Source: Desulfococcus sp.
GTDB taxonomy: Bacteria > Desulfobacterota > Desulfobacteria > Desulfobacterales > Desulfosalsimonadaceae
Assembly: GCA_024641805.1 (NCBI GenBank)
Contig: JAHECJ010000085.1
Span: 1 to 7,881, forward strand
DNA length: 7,881 nucleotides
Direction: 5' to 3'
Below, piece after piece: positions 1 to 5,958 of this stretch. The position numbers and the translations under genes are program-made. Numbering within the stretch: position 1 is the first letter of the stretch; every line of letters starts with the position of its first letter. The notes below the pieces were generated by a model, which saw nothing but the letters and a program-made list of their open reading frames with translations, was not told where the DNA came from and made no database searches.

Positions 1-90
1 GGGCGGGACAGTTTTATATCCAAGCATCAATACCACGCAGCGTTGAAAGTCAATCTGTCCACCGGCAAATATCAGGAGATAAAGAACTAA
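1..90 (+). CDS. C-terminal end of an unidentified upstream gene (partial)
   Basis: The first frame is open from base 1 through 29 codons to a TAA at 88-90, and its start lies outside the window. The visible tail ends in ALKVNLSTGKYQEIKN, which reads like a normal beta-strand-rich protein terminus, but I do not recognise the family. It contains no Cys, so there is no heme-binding motif in the visible part. An open run of 29 codons is not rare by chance, so this is only a probable gene end. The gene would be co-directional with the cytochrome oxidase operon, with about 114 bases between its stop and the first ATG of sco. Confidence 0.45.
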   Translation, partial: GRDSFISKHQYHAALKVNLSTGKYQEIKN

Positions 91-167
91 TGATATTTTC
101 TTACGCACCCGGATGACCCGAATACCAGAATATTCAAGCCTATCCATTTCGCTGCTATGATGGCATT

Positions 168-193
168 TTGACTTTTTAAGTGGATACCATAAT
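168..193 (+). promoter_or_regulatory. Possible weak promoter for the sco-cox operon
   Basis: TTGACT at 168-173 resembles a -35 box, and CATAAT at 188-193 matches a -10 box at five of six positions. The 14-base spacer is shorter than the usual 16-18, so the pairing is doubtful. With a standard 17-base spacer the -10 would be AATCAA, which is poor. A perfect TATAAT lies at 208-213, inside the first codons of the longest sco reading frame, but it has no good -35. Upstream, a small inverted repeat (GAATA at 120-124, TATTC at 131-135) has no following T-run. The operon could also be transcribed from further upstream. Confidence 0.25.
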
Positions 194-204
194 CAAACAC
201 ATTT

Positions 205-1224
205 ATGTATAATTCTTTAGAAGCCAAAAAAACGAATACCATTTATGGCATCAAAAAGAGGATGGCTTTCAAAAAAGTCATCCTCTTTTTGGTAATCATC
301 GGCATAACCATCTTTCCAGGGCGGATGATTGCCTTTGCCGAAGAAGATCACATGCATCACACCGATCCATCCAACATGCCAGCAGGCAGTCATTCCCACA
401 CCCCATCTCATGACATGGAACATTCAGACTCCACAGTTCATCCGATGCACCCGGATATGTTCAAAACGGGCCAGTTTGAGACCGGAGACAGCATTCCGCC
501 GGCTGTCGTTCCCGGCGAAACCGGTATCACAGAAAAACTGGGCCAGATCATTTCCTCGGATATCGAATTTCTCGATGAGAACGGTGAATCCTTAGTGCTT
601 GGACATTTTATTGACCGCCCCACGTTAATTTTACCGGTTTTCTATCACTGTCCCAAAACATGCAGCCTTCTTCTGTCAAATCTTTCCAGAGCCTTAAACG
701 ACGTTACCTTCACCCCCGGTCAGTCATACCGTGTGCTGGCCTTCAGCTTTGATGATGAAGAATCCCCTATAGATGCCGCCGGCGCAAAGAAAAACTATCT
801 AAACCTGCTCAGAAAAGATTTTCCGGAGTCCGAATGGCGTTTTTTAACCGGCAGCCCCGATAATATTTCCGCCCTGGCCCGGGCGATGGGATTTAAGTTT
901 AAAAAACTGGCATCGCATTCCTTTGTGCACCCGAACATACTCCTGTGTGTAGCGGGCGACCGGAAAATTATCCGTTACCTGTACGGTCCGGATTTCCTGC
1001 CGTTTGACATCAGCATGGCCATTGCCGAGGCAGAAAGAGGAACCCCCGGAATCTCCATTAAAAAAATCGTATCTTTCTGCTTTGACTACGACCCGAAAGG
1101 CAAACGCTATGTATTCAAAACCTTCAGGATTTCCGGAATTTTAATCATCAGTCTTCTGGCAGGTTTCATCTTTTTTTTGGTGCGCAAAAATCCAGCGGAA
1201 ACAGGAAATAATAAAAAATCATGA
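205..1224 (+). CDS. SCO1/SenC-family copper chaperone with His/Met-rich arm and C-terminal membrane anchor
   Basis: SCO proteins deliver copper to, or reduce the cysteines of, the CuA site of cytochrome c oxidase subunit II on the outer face of the membrane. The 339-residue product has the family's copper site: CPKTC (C149, C153) and a distal His in the FVHPN segment (H242). It also has the thioredoxin-like fold signatures YRVLAFSFDDEE (176-187) and RYLYGPDF (257-264). A hydrophobic segment at 21-45 is a signal peptide or anchor, residues 46-85 hold nine His and five Met, and a second hydrophobic helix lies at about 308-327. The long N-terminus and C-terminal helix fit the membrane-bound SCO type found in cox clusters. 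The start is uncertain: ATG 205 has no Shine-Dalgarno site, while Met20 (base 262) would give a typical signal peptide but has a purine run directly abutting it. The stop overlaps the coxA start as ATGA. Confidence 0.93.
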   Translation: MYNSLEAKKTNTIYGIKKRMAFKKVILFLVIIGITIFPGRMIAFAEEDHMHHTDPSNMPAGSHSHTPSHDMEHSDSTVHPMHPDMFKTGQFETGDSIPPAVVPGETGITEKLGQIISSDIEFLDENGESLVLGHFIDRPTLILPVFYHCPKTCSLLLSNLSRALNDVTFTPGQSYRVLAFSFDDEESPIDAAGAKKNYLNLLRKDFPESEWRFLTGSPDNISALARAMGFKFKKLASHSFVHPNILLCVAGDRKIIRYLYGPDFLPFDISMAIAEAERGTPGISIKKIVSFCFDYDPKGKRYVFKTFRISGILIISLLAGFIFFLVRKNPAETGNNKKS

Positions 1225-2852
1225 CGGAATCCGACTCTTTTTTTGAAACACCTTCACCAACGAAATACAAGGGTATCTGGTCATGGCTGATCACCATGGA
1301 TCATAAACGGATTGCCCTGATGTATCTGTTTGTGATCCTTTTCTGGTTTTTCGGAGCGCTGATCCTGGGGCTGCTGATCCGGACCGAACTTATGTCTGTG
1401 GGCAGAACCATCATGGGCGCGCAAACGTATAATGCCCTGTTCACGCTCCATGGGGTGATCATGATCTTTCTGTTTATCATTCCGGCCATTCCCGCCATCT
1501 TTGGAAATTTTCTGCTTCCCATCCAGATCGGCGCGGATGATGTATTCTTCCCGAAACTCAACCTCTTGTCATGGTATTTATATATTCTCGGCAGTCTGTT
1601 TGCTGTTTCATCCCTTTTTTTCGGCGGACCGCCGGACACAGGATGGACCTTTTACGTGCCTTTTTCAGTATCAACAAAGACCAACGTTTCCGCCACCCTG
1701 ACGGCGGCATTCATCCTCGGCATGTCTTCCATGCTCACCGGTTTAAACTTCATCACCACCATTCACCGGATGCGGGCCAAAGGCATGCGATGGCTGCAGA
1801 TTCCCCTGTTCACCTGGTCGTTGTACGCCACCGCCTGGGTACAGCTGCTGGCCACCCCGATTCTGTCCATCACCCTTCTGCTGGTTCTTTTTGAAAGAAT
1901 ATTTGCCATCGGTCTGTTTGACGCATCCAAAGGCGGCGATCCGATACTTTACCAGCACCTGTTCTGGATGTATTCCCACCCGGCTGTCTATATCATGATT
2001 TTGCCCGGCATGGGGGTTATTTCCGAAATCATTCCGGTCTTTTCCCGGAAATCCATTTTCGGCTACAAAGCCATCGTGGCATCCAGCATGGCTATTGCCA
2101 TTGCCGGATCTCTTGTCTGGGCACATCACATGTTCACCAGCGGCATGAGTGACGTGGCGGTATTTGTTTTTTCCCTGCTCACCTTCATAGTGGCCATCCC
2201 CAGCGCGGTGAAGGTTTTTTCCTGGATCTCAACCATGTACAAGGGGTCCATCCTGATGACACCGCCGCTGCTTTTTTCACTGGGTTTTATCTACCTGTTT
2301 TCAGTGGGCGGCCTGACCGGCCTGGTCCTTGGATCCGCGGGTACCGATATCCATGTGCATGACACCCATTTTGTCGTGGCGCATTTCCATTTTGTGATGT
2401 TTGGCGGCACAGGATTCGCTTTTTTTGCCGCCCTTCATTTCTGGTGGCCGAAAATTTTCGGCAGAATGTATGATTTTAAAAAAGCCTATGTCGCCGCAAC
2501 CATGATTATCGTCGGCTTTATTTTTCATTACCTGCCGATGTTTATTCTGGGCATTATGGGACTGCCGCGGCGATATTATGATTATATGCCGAAATTTGAA
2601 ACCGGCAACATGCTGGCCGGTATCGGCGGTTATATTCTGATTGCCGGCATCGCTTTAATGTTTTTCAATCTTTTCGCAAGTTTTAAAAATAAGAGAGATG
2701 CCGAAGCAGATCCCTGGGGCGGAACCACCCTGGAATGGACCGTGCCGTCGCCGCCGCCTCTGCATAATTTTATCGCCCCTCCCGAAATCAAGGACTATCC
2801 CTATGATTTTTCGGATGTGATCAAAAAATTCAAAGCAGAAAGCACAGGCTGA
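1221..2852 (+). CDS. coxA: Cytochrome c oxidase subunit I, A2-type heme-copper oxidase
   Basis: This is the catalytic subunit of an aa3-type oxidase, which reduces O2 to water and pumps protons across the inner membrane. The 543 residues carry about 12 membrane helices, the usual number and length. Heme a ligands are H77 (TLHG) and H390, and the heme a3 ligand is H388 (VAHFH). CuB ligands are H253, H302 and H303 (WAHHMF), with Y257 as the His-Tyr cross-link partner. The motif YSHPAVY (251-257) replaces the XGHPEVY of A1 oxidases: the D-channel glutamate is Ala255, and the Tyr-Ser pair marks subclass A2. D107 and N96 mark the D-channel entrance, K331 (VKVFSW) the K-channel, and H380-D381 the site equivalent to the Mg site. 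The tail has the conserved DPWGGTTLEWTVPSPPP. The start overlaps the sco stop by four bases, and the next gene follows after 4 bases. Confidence 0.98.
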   Translation: MTESDSFFETPSPTKYKGIWSWLITMDHKRIALMYLFVILFWFFGALILGLLIRTELMSVGRTIMGAQTYNALFTLHGVIMIFLFIIPAIPAIFGNFLLPIQIGADDVFFPKLNLLSWYLYILGSLFAVSSLFFGGPPDTGWTFYVPFSVSTKTNVSATLTAAFILGMSSMLTGLNFITTIHRMRAKGMRWLQIPLFTWSLYATAWVQLLATPILSITLLLVLFERIFAIGLFDASKGGDPILYQHLFWMYSHPAVYIMILPGMGVISEIIPVFSRKSIFGYKAIVASSMAIAIAGSLVWAHHMFTSGMSDVAVFVFSLLTFIVAIPSAVKVFSWISTMYKGSILMTPPLLFSLGFIYLFSVGGLTGLVLGSAGTDIHVHDTHFVVAHFHFVMFGGTGFAFFAALHFWWPKIFGRMYDFKKAYVAATMIIVGFIFHYLPMFILGIMGLPRRYYDYMPKFETGNMLAGIGGYILIAGIALMFFNLFASFKNKRDAEADPWGGTTLEWTVPSPPPLHNFIAPPEIKDYPYDFSDVIKKFKAESTG

Positions 2853-2856
2853 TATA

Positions 2857-3453
2857 ATGGAAACACATTCGGACACCAAAGGGGCAAGGCTGGGCATGTG
2901 GCTGTTTTTATACACGGAGATCATGCTCTTTTCCGGCATGTTTATTCTGTATGCCGCATATCTGCATAAATTCCCGACAGATTTTATTGAAGGCGGCAAG
3001 GAACTTTCCCTTGTTTTCGGGTCAGTAAATACCATCATTCTGCTGATCAGCAGCTTTTCAGTGGCGGCATCCATCACCGCGCTCCGGAAAAATTCCAGGG
3101 GACTGGCGGCCGGCCTGCTTGCTGCTGCCGTGGCAATCGGCGGTATTTTTCTGATCAATAAATATTTTGAATGGGGCCAGAAAATTCACCACGGCATTTA
3201 TCCCAATGCGCCGGCTCTCGTAAACGGACCGACCGGGGAAAATATGTTTTTCGGGCTTTATTACGTCATCACCGGCCTGCACGGGATTCACATTATTATC
3301 GGCATGGTGCTGCTGTCAGTATGCCTGGTGATGATCCTCAAAAACCGCATACATTCCGGAAATGACGGTATTCTTGAAAATTGCGGTCTTTACTGGCATC
3401 TGGTGGATATTATCTGGATTTTTATTTTTCCCCTGTTCTACCTGATCATATAA
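2857..3453 (+). CDS. coxC: Cytochrome c oxidase subunit III (short five-helix form)
   Basis: Subunit III is the integral membrane subunit that packs against subunit I and stabilises proton uptake and turnover. The 198-residue product matches the short bacterial form with about five membrane helices (roughly 14-36, 54-76, 86-104, 132-161, 177-197), lacking the first two helices of the mitochondrial type. Conserved family features are the intramembrane Glu in FLYTE (E21), KYFEW (102-106), GLHGIHIIIG (140-149) and YWHLVDIIW (179-187, with H181, D184 and W187). The start lies 4 bases after the coxA stop with an AGG about eight bases upstream, so the two are probably translated together. Length and motifs are complete and I see nothing damaged. 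Confidence 0.96.
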   Translation: METHSDTKGARLGMWLFLYTEIMLFSGMFILYAAYLHKFPTDFIEGGKELSLVFGSVNTIILLISSFSVAASITALRKNSRGLAAGLLAAAVAIGGIFLINKYFEWGQKIHHGIYPNAPALVNGPTGENMFFGLYYVITGLHGIHIIIGMVLLSVCLVMILKNRIHSGNDGILENCGLYWHLVDIIWIFIFPLFYLII

Positions 3454-3492
3454 GTCCGAACAGGCCAAAACAAACGCTGGAAAGCAGCATTT

Positions 3493-3783
3493 ATGAAAAT
3501 AACAAACGAACATCCTCACGTGATATCTTACAAAAAACTCATCGGGATTCTCATCGCCCTGCTGATTCTCACGGCCATTACTATCAGTGTTTCCATGGTT
3601 GACCTGGGAAAATTCAATGTATGGGCGGCGTTGCTGATCGCTTCGACAAAGTGCACCTTGGTGGTGCTTTTTTTCATGCATTTGAAATATGAAAACCGGG
3701 TGATCAGGATTTCATTTGTGGTGACACTGTTTTGTGTGGCCATCTTAATCGGTTTTATTTTCTGGGATATTTCATTCAGGTAA
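3493..3783 (+). CDS. coxD: Cytochrome c oxidase subunit IV, small bacterial type
   Basis: This is a 96-residue accessory subunit of the bacterial oxidase, of the prokaryotic COX4 family, which is thought to aid assembly or stability and has no cofactor. Three membrane helices are visible at about 13-34, 41-63 and 71-91. The family signature is the Lys in ASTKCTLVVLF (K53) followed by FFMHLKYE (60-67) at the end of helix 2. A GGAAAG at 3479-3484, eight bases before the ATG, is a good ribosome binding site. It follows coxC after 39 bases, the longest gap in the operon, and its stop lies one base before the coxB ATG. The position between subunits III and II supports the assignment. Confidence 0.92.
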   Translation: MKITNEHPHVISYKKLIGILIALLILTAITISVSMVDLGKFNVWAALLIASTKCTLVVLFFMHLKYENRVIRISFVVTLFCVAILIGFIFWDISFR

Positions 3784-3784
3784 G

Positions 3785-4393
3785 ATGGATATGAATAATA
3801 TTACAAATCCACTGAAAGGTGTCGACCAGGCATTTATTTATATTATCGGCTTTTCTCTGGCACTGCTGACATTTATCACGATACTGATGATTGTCTTTGT
3901 ATTCAAATACAGACGAAGCAAAAATCCTCACCCATCAGACATCCGGGGCAACTGGATTCTTGAAACCGTCTGGACCGTTATACCGACTATCATTGCGCTT
4001 TCCATGTTTTACATCGGCTGGTCATCGTATCTTGGTCTCAGGGATGTACCGCCCGGAGCTATCGAAATTGAAGTATACGCCCAGCAGTTCTCCTGGATCG
4101 TCGTATATCCCACCGGCAAGGAAGTGGAAAATGAAATCGTCGTGCCCAAAGGCAAGCCGGTCAAAATCAACCTGACCTCTGAAGACGTGCTCCACAGCCT
4201 GTTTATCCCGACGTTCCGGGTGAAAGTGGACGCGGTGAAAGGGATGAGTTCATATGTCTGGTTCTATCCCGACAAAGAAGGGGAATATATGTTTCATTGC
4301 ACGGAGTATTGCGGTATCGGGCACTCGGAAATGAACGGCACCCTGCGGGTGGTTCCGGAAGCAGATTATGAGAAGTGGCTGGAAGAAGAATAG
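3785..4393 (+). CDS. coxB: Cytochrome c oxidase subunit II with CuA site, no fused cytochrome c domain
   Basis: Subunit II receives electrons from cytochrome c at its CuA centre and passes them to heme a. Two helices (about 16-40 and 59-81, with ETVWTVIPT at 60-68) anchor a periplasmic cupredoxin domain. All CuA ligands are present: H137 (LHSLFIP), C172, E174, C176, H180 and M183 in CTEYCGIGHSEM. The aromatic patch reads QQFSW (100-104), so the usual electron-entry Trp position of the QWYW motif is Phe102. The protein ends at residue 202 without the C-terminal CXXCH heme c domain of caa3 enzymes, so it needs a separate donor. AGG at 3778-3780 sits 4 bases from ATG 3785 and 10 from ATG 3791, so Met1 or Met3 may be the start. 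Its place after coxD rather than before coxA is unusual against the classic coxBAC order. Confidence 0.97.
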   Translation: MDMNNITNPLKGVDQAFIYIIGFSLALLTFITILMIVFVFKYRRSKNPHPSDIRGNWILETVWTVIPTIIALSMFYIGWSSYLGLRDVPPGAIEIEVYAQQFSWIVVYPTGKEVENEIVVPKGKPVKINLTSEDVLHSLFIPTFRVKVDAVKGMSSYVWFYPDKEGEYMFHCTEYCGIGHSEMNGTLRVVPEADYEKWLEEE

Positions 4394-5254
4394 ATGAAAA
4401 AACTTCGCCTCTTTTTACAGCTGATGAAAATACCGATGAGCCTGCTGATCAGCCTGTCCGCAATATTCGGCTATTTCATGCACACGAACATTTTTGACAT
4501 GTCACTGTTTTGGACAGCTGCAGCTATTTTTTCACTGTCCTGCGGCGGTGCATGCCTGAACAATTACCAGGACCGCGATATCGACCAGCTTTTTTCCAGA
4601 ACCCGTCACCGGGCACTGCCATCAAAAGCGCTGCCGCCGAGCCGCGCGCTGATCCTCTCAGCTGTTCTGATCATGCTTGGAATAGGCATCTTGCACCTTA
4701 TCAATAATGATTTTATCCTTCCACTTCTGGGCATTACAGCAATCATACTCTATAATGGTATCTACACACCACTTAAACCCCGGACCGTTCTTGCTATCTT
4801 CCCGGGCGCCCTGTGCGGAATGATGCCGCCGCTGATAGGGTGGATGGCTGCCAAAGGAGAATTCTTCTCATTAAAAATTGCCAGTATCATGCTTCTTTTC
4901 GGTCTCTGGCAGCTGCCCCATTTCTGGTTGATTTTGCTGAAGCATTGCTCCGAATACCGCCAGTCTGCTATAAAAAATATGCTGAAGCGATTTAACCGGT
5001 TCCAGCTTGAAAAAATTGTGTTTATCTGGATTGTCAATTTTAGCGTGATGATTTTATTTATTCCGATTTTGTATTGGGAGAATCACAATGTAACCGGGTG
5101 GATCTGCGCCGGAAGCGCACTTGTTCTTGTCTGTGCAGCCTTTATAAATATCTTTCTGCGCCGAAATCAGAATAATTATCACTCCTTGTTTAAATGCCTT
5201 AACGGCACTGTTTTTTTTATCATGCTGGTCGTTATTTTCGAACGGTTGAGCTGA
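4394..5254 (+). CDS. ctaB: Protoheme IX farnesyltransferase-like (heme O synthase), UbiA superfamily
   Basis: Heme O synthase adds a farnesyl group to protoheme, the first step towards heme A for this oxidase. The 286-residue membrane protein has the polyprenyl-diphosphate/Mg site in NNYQDRDID (N56, D60, D64) followed by SRTRHRALPSKALPP. A second conserved region runs from YTPLKPRT (124-131) through PPLIGWMA (145-152) to LPHFW (174-178). About nine membrane helices are likely. Compared with canonical CyoE/CtaB, the DYRxAGIPML segment reads EYRQSAIKNML (188-197), and the region after it is poorly conserved, so this is a divergent member. A different UbiA-family activity is possible, but its place directly after the coxB stop (zero-base gap) argues for heme O synthesis. 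No ctaA is present here. Confidence 0.85.
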   Translation: MKKLRLFLQLMKIPMSLLISLSAIFGYFMHTNIFDMSLFWTAAAIFSLSCGGACLNNYQDRDIDQLFSRTRHRALPSKALPPSRALILSAVLIMLGIGILHLINNDFILPLLGITAIILYNGIYTPLKPRTVLAIFPGALCGMMPPLIGWMAAKGEFFSLKIASIMLLFGLWQLPHFWLILLKHCSEYRQSAIKNMLKRFNRFQLEKIVFIWIVNFSVMILFIPILYWENHNVTGWICAGSALVLVCAAFINIFLRRNQNNYHSLFKCLNGTVFFIMLVVIFERLS

Positions 5255-5258
5255 CCGT
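5242..5258 (+). other. Weak hairpin spanning the ctaB stop
   Basis: ACGGT at 5242-5246 pairs with ACCGT at 5254-5258, and two further G-U pairs are possible around an AGC loop. It spans the ctaB stop codon, but only ACAAAA follows, not a T-run, so it is not a standard intrinsic terminator. A run of eight T at 5304-5311 further down has no GC-rich stem before it. The end of the cox operon transcript is therefore not clear from sequence. Confidence 0.25.
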
Positions 5259-5369
5259 GACAAAATACCATCTTGCACTTTTTCCATAAAGCCTATATGA
5301 GTATTTTTTTTAATCGGCTGAAGAAAAAATCGAGACTTAAATACATTTTCATAACGGATAAGTAATTGG

Positions 5370-5382
5370 ATTCAATTTGAAT
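5370..5382. promoter_or_regulatory. Inverted repeat upstream of the HTH gene promoter (putative operator)
   Basis: ATTCAA-T-TTGAAT is a perfect 6+6 palindrome with a one-base centre. It ends 11 bases before the -35 box of the promoter at 5394. It lies within a pair of direct repeats, AATACATTTT at 5340-5349 and 5380-5389, exactly 40 bases apart. Position and symmetry suit a dimeric regulator, possibly the HTH protein encoded just downstream. The same short words also occur elsewhere in the window by chance, so the function is a guess. Confidence 0.3.
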
Positions 5383-5393
5383 ACATTTTAAGC

Positions 5394-5422
5394 TTGACAA
5401 AACAATGCCACAATGTGATATT
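5394..5422 (+). promoter_or_regulatory. Sigma70-like promoter with extended -10 for the HTH gene
   Basis: A perfect -35 box TTGACA (5394-5399) is separated by exactly 17 bases from GATATT (5417-5422), which matches TATAAT at four positions and is preceded by the extended -10 element TGT (5414-5416). Transcription would start near 5429, about 30 bases before the ATG at 5458. A short palindrome CACA-A-TGTG (5409-5417) overlaps the upstream edge of the -10 and would be well placed for repression. This makes the HTH gene an independent unit rather than the last gene of the cox operon. Confidence 0.65.
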
Positions 5423-5457
5423 CTTGGATCAGATTCATATAAAGGCCGGATAACGAA

Positions 5458-5901
5458 ATGAAAGCACAGGAGTTTAAAAGTTTCAGGAAAAAGCTGCAGA
5501 AGACCCAGGAAGAAATGGCCCGACTGCTGGGTATATCTGTCAAAGCGGTTCGAAGCTACGAACAGGGATGGCGAACCATTCCCGCGCATGCCGAACGCCA
5601 GATATTGTTTCTCTGCGCCAAAAAAGATGAAATCTTAACCCCAGCGAAACCTTGCTGGTCAGTGAACAAGTGCAGTGACGAGAAAAGAAAAGAATGCCCG
5701 GCGTGGGAATTTCAAGCCGGGACTTTGTGCTGGTTCATTAACGGGACCATCTGCAGCGGGGCCAATCATAAAGACTGGAAAAAAAAGCTGGAGATCTGCA
5801 AAAACTGCAAGGCGTTTCCCGAAGGCCTCAAATCGGTCCTGAATTCAGCGCAAACTGAATCAACCCATCCGGATAGCGAGTGTTTCAGTTCGCCTGCTTA
5901 G
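5458..5901 (+). CDS. XRE-type helix-turn-helix regulator fused to a Cys-rich domain with two CW motifs
   Basis: The 147-residue protein has two parts. Residues 1-55 form an XRE/Cro-type DNA-binding domain: TQEEMARLLGIS (16-27), then a recognition helix around VKAVRSYEQG (28-37). Residues 66-117 hold a Cys-rich domain with C66, C72, C80, C91, C99, C114 and C117. Two of these are in Cys-Trp pairs (C66-W67, C91-W92), and other conserved-looking elements are CPAW (80-83), NGTICSG (95-101) and CKNC (114-117). As I recall, similar 'two-CW' domains occur in delta-proteobacterial signalling proteins. The Cys count suggests binding of metal, an Fe-S cluster or heme, or thiol redox sensing, but none is proven. 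C53 and C142 are extra. It has its own promoter and lies between the cox operon and a convergent metal-efflux operon, so it may regulate either or only itself. Confidence 0.85.
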   Translation: MKAQEFKSFRKKLQKTQEEMARLLGISVKAVRSYEQGWRTIPAHAERQILFLCAKKDEILTPAKPCWSVNKCSDEKRKECPAWEFQAGTLCWFINGTICSGANHKDWKKKLEICKNCKAFPEGLKSVLNSAQTESTHPDSECFSSPA

Positions 5902-5927
5902 CCCCGAGTCGTCCGGACACTCAACTA

Positions 5928-5946
5928 CCTGTATTATCATTGCAGG
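5928..5946. terminator. Possible weak hairpin between convergent genes
   Basis: CCTGTA (5928-5933) pairs with TGCAGG (5941-5946), including one G-U, around a seven-base loop in the 57-base gap between the convergent HTH and CDF genes. A second small structure centred on GTCCGGAC lies at 5911-5918. Neither has a T-run on either strand, so if transcription ends here the signal is not a classic intrinsic terminator. Confidence 0.25.
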
Positions 5947-5958
5947 CTGTTGAATACT

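Noticed and set aside
1743..2129. Long antisense and alternate-frame open frames inside coxA and other genes (for example 1743-2129 minus, 2655-3158 minus, 6466-6795 plus).
   Set aside because: They lie wholly or mostly within clearly identified genes, have no recognisable domains, and show the low-complexity composition typical of shadow frames.
3785..4393. A caa3-type fusion of cytochrome c to subunit II, expected for some A2 oxidases.
   Set aside because: The reading frame stops at residue 202 just after the CuA domain, and no CXXCH motif is present in any called gene of the window.
5303..5330. T-run at 5304-5311 facing an A-run at 5324-5329, forming an AT-only stem, as a terminator for the cox operon.
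   Set aside because: There is no GC-rich stem and the loop is about 14 bases. The T-run has no preceding stable hairpin on either strand, so it does not meet the pattern of an intrinsic terminator.
5423..5457. A sigma54 (-24/-12) promoter near the HTH gene, since a sigma54 activator is encoded nearby.
   Set aside because: The only GG candidate (5426-5427) has no GC at the required ten-base spacing, while a good sigma70-type promoter is present just upstream.
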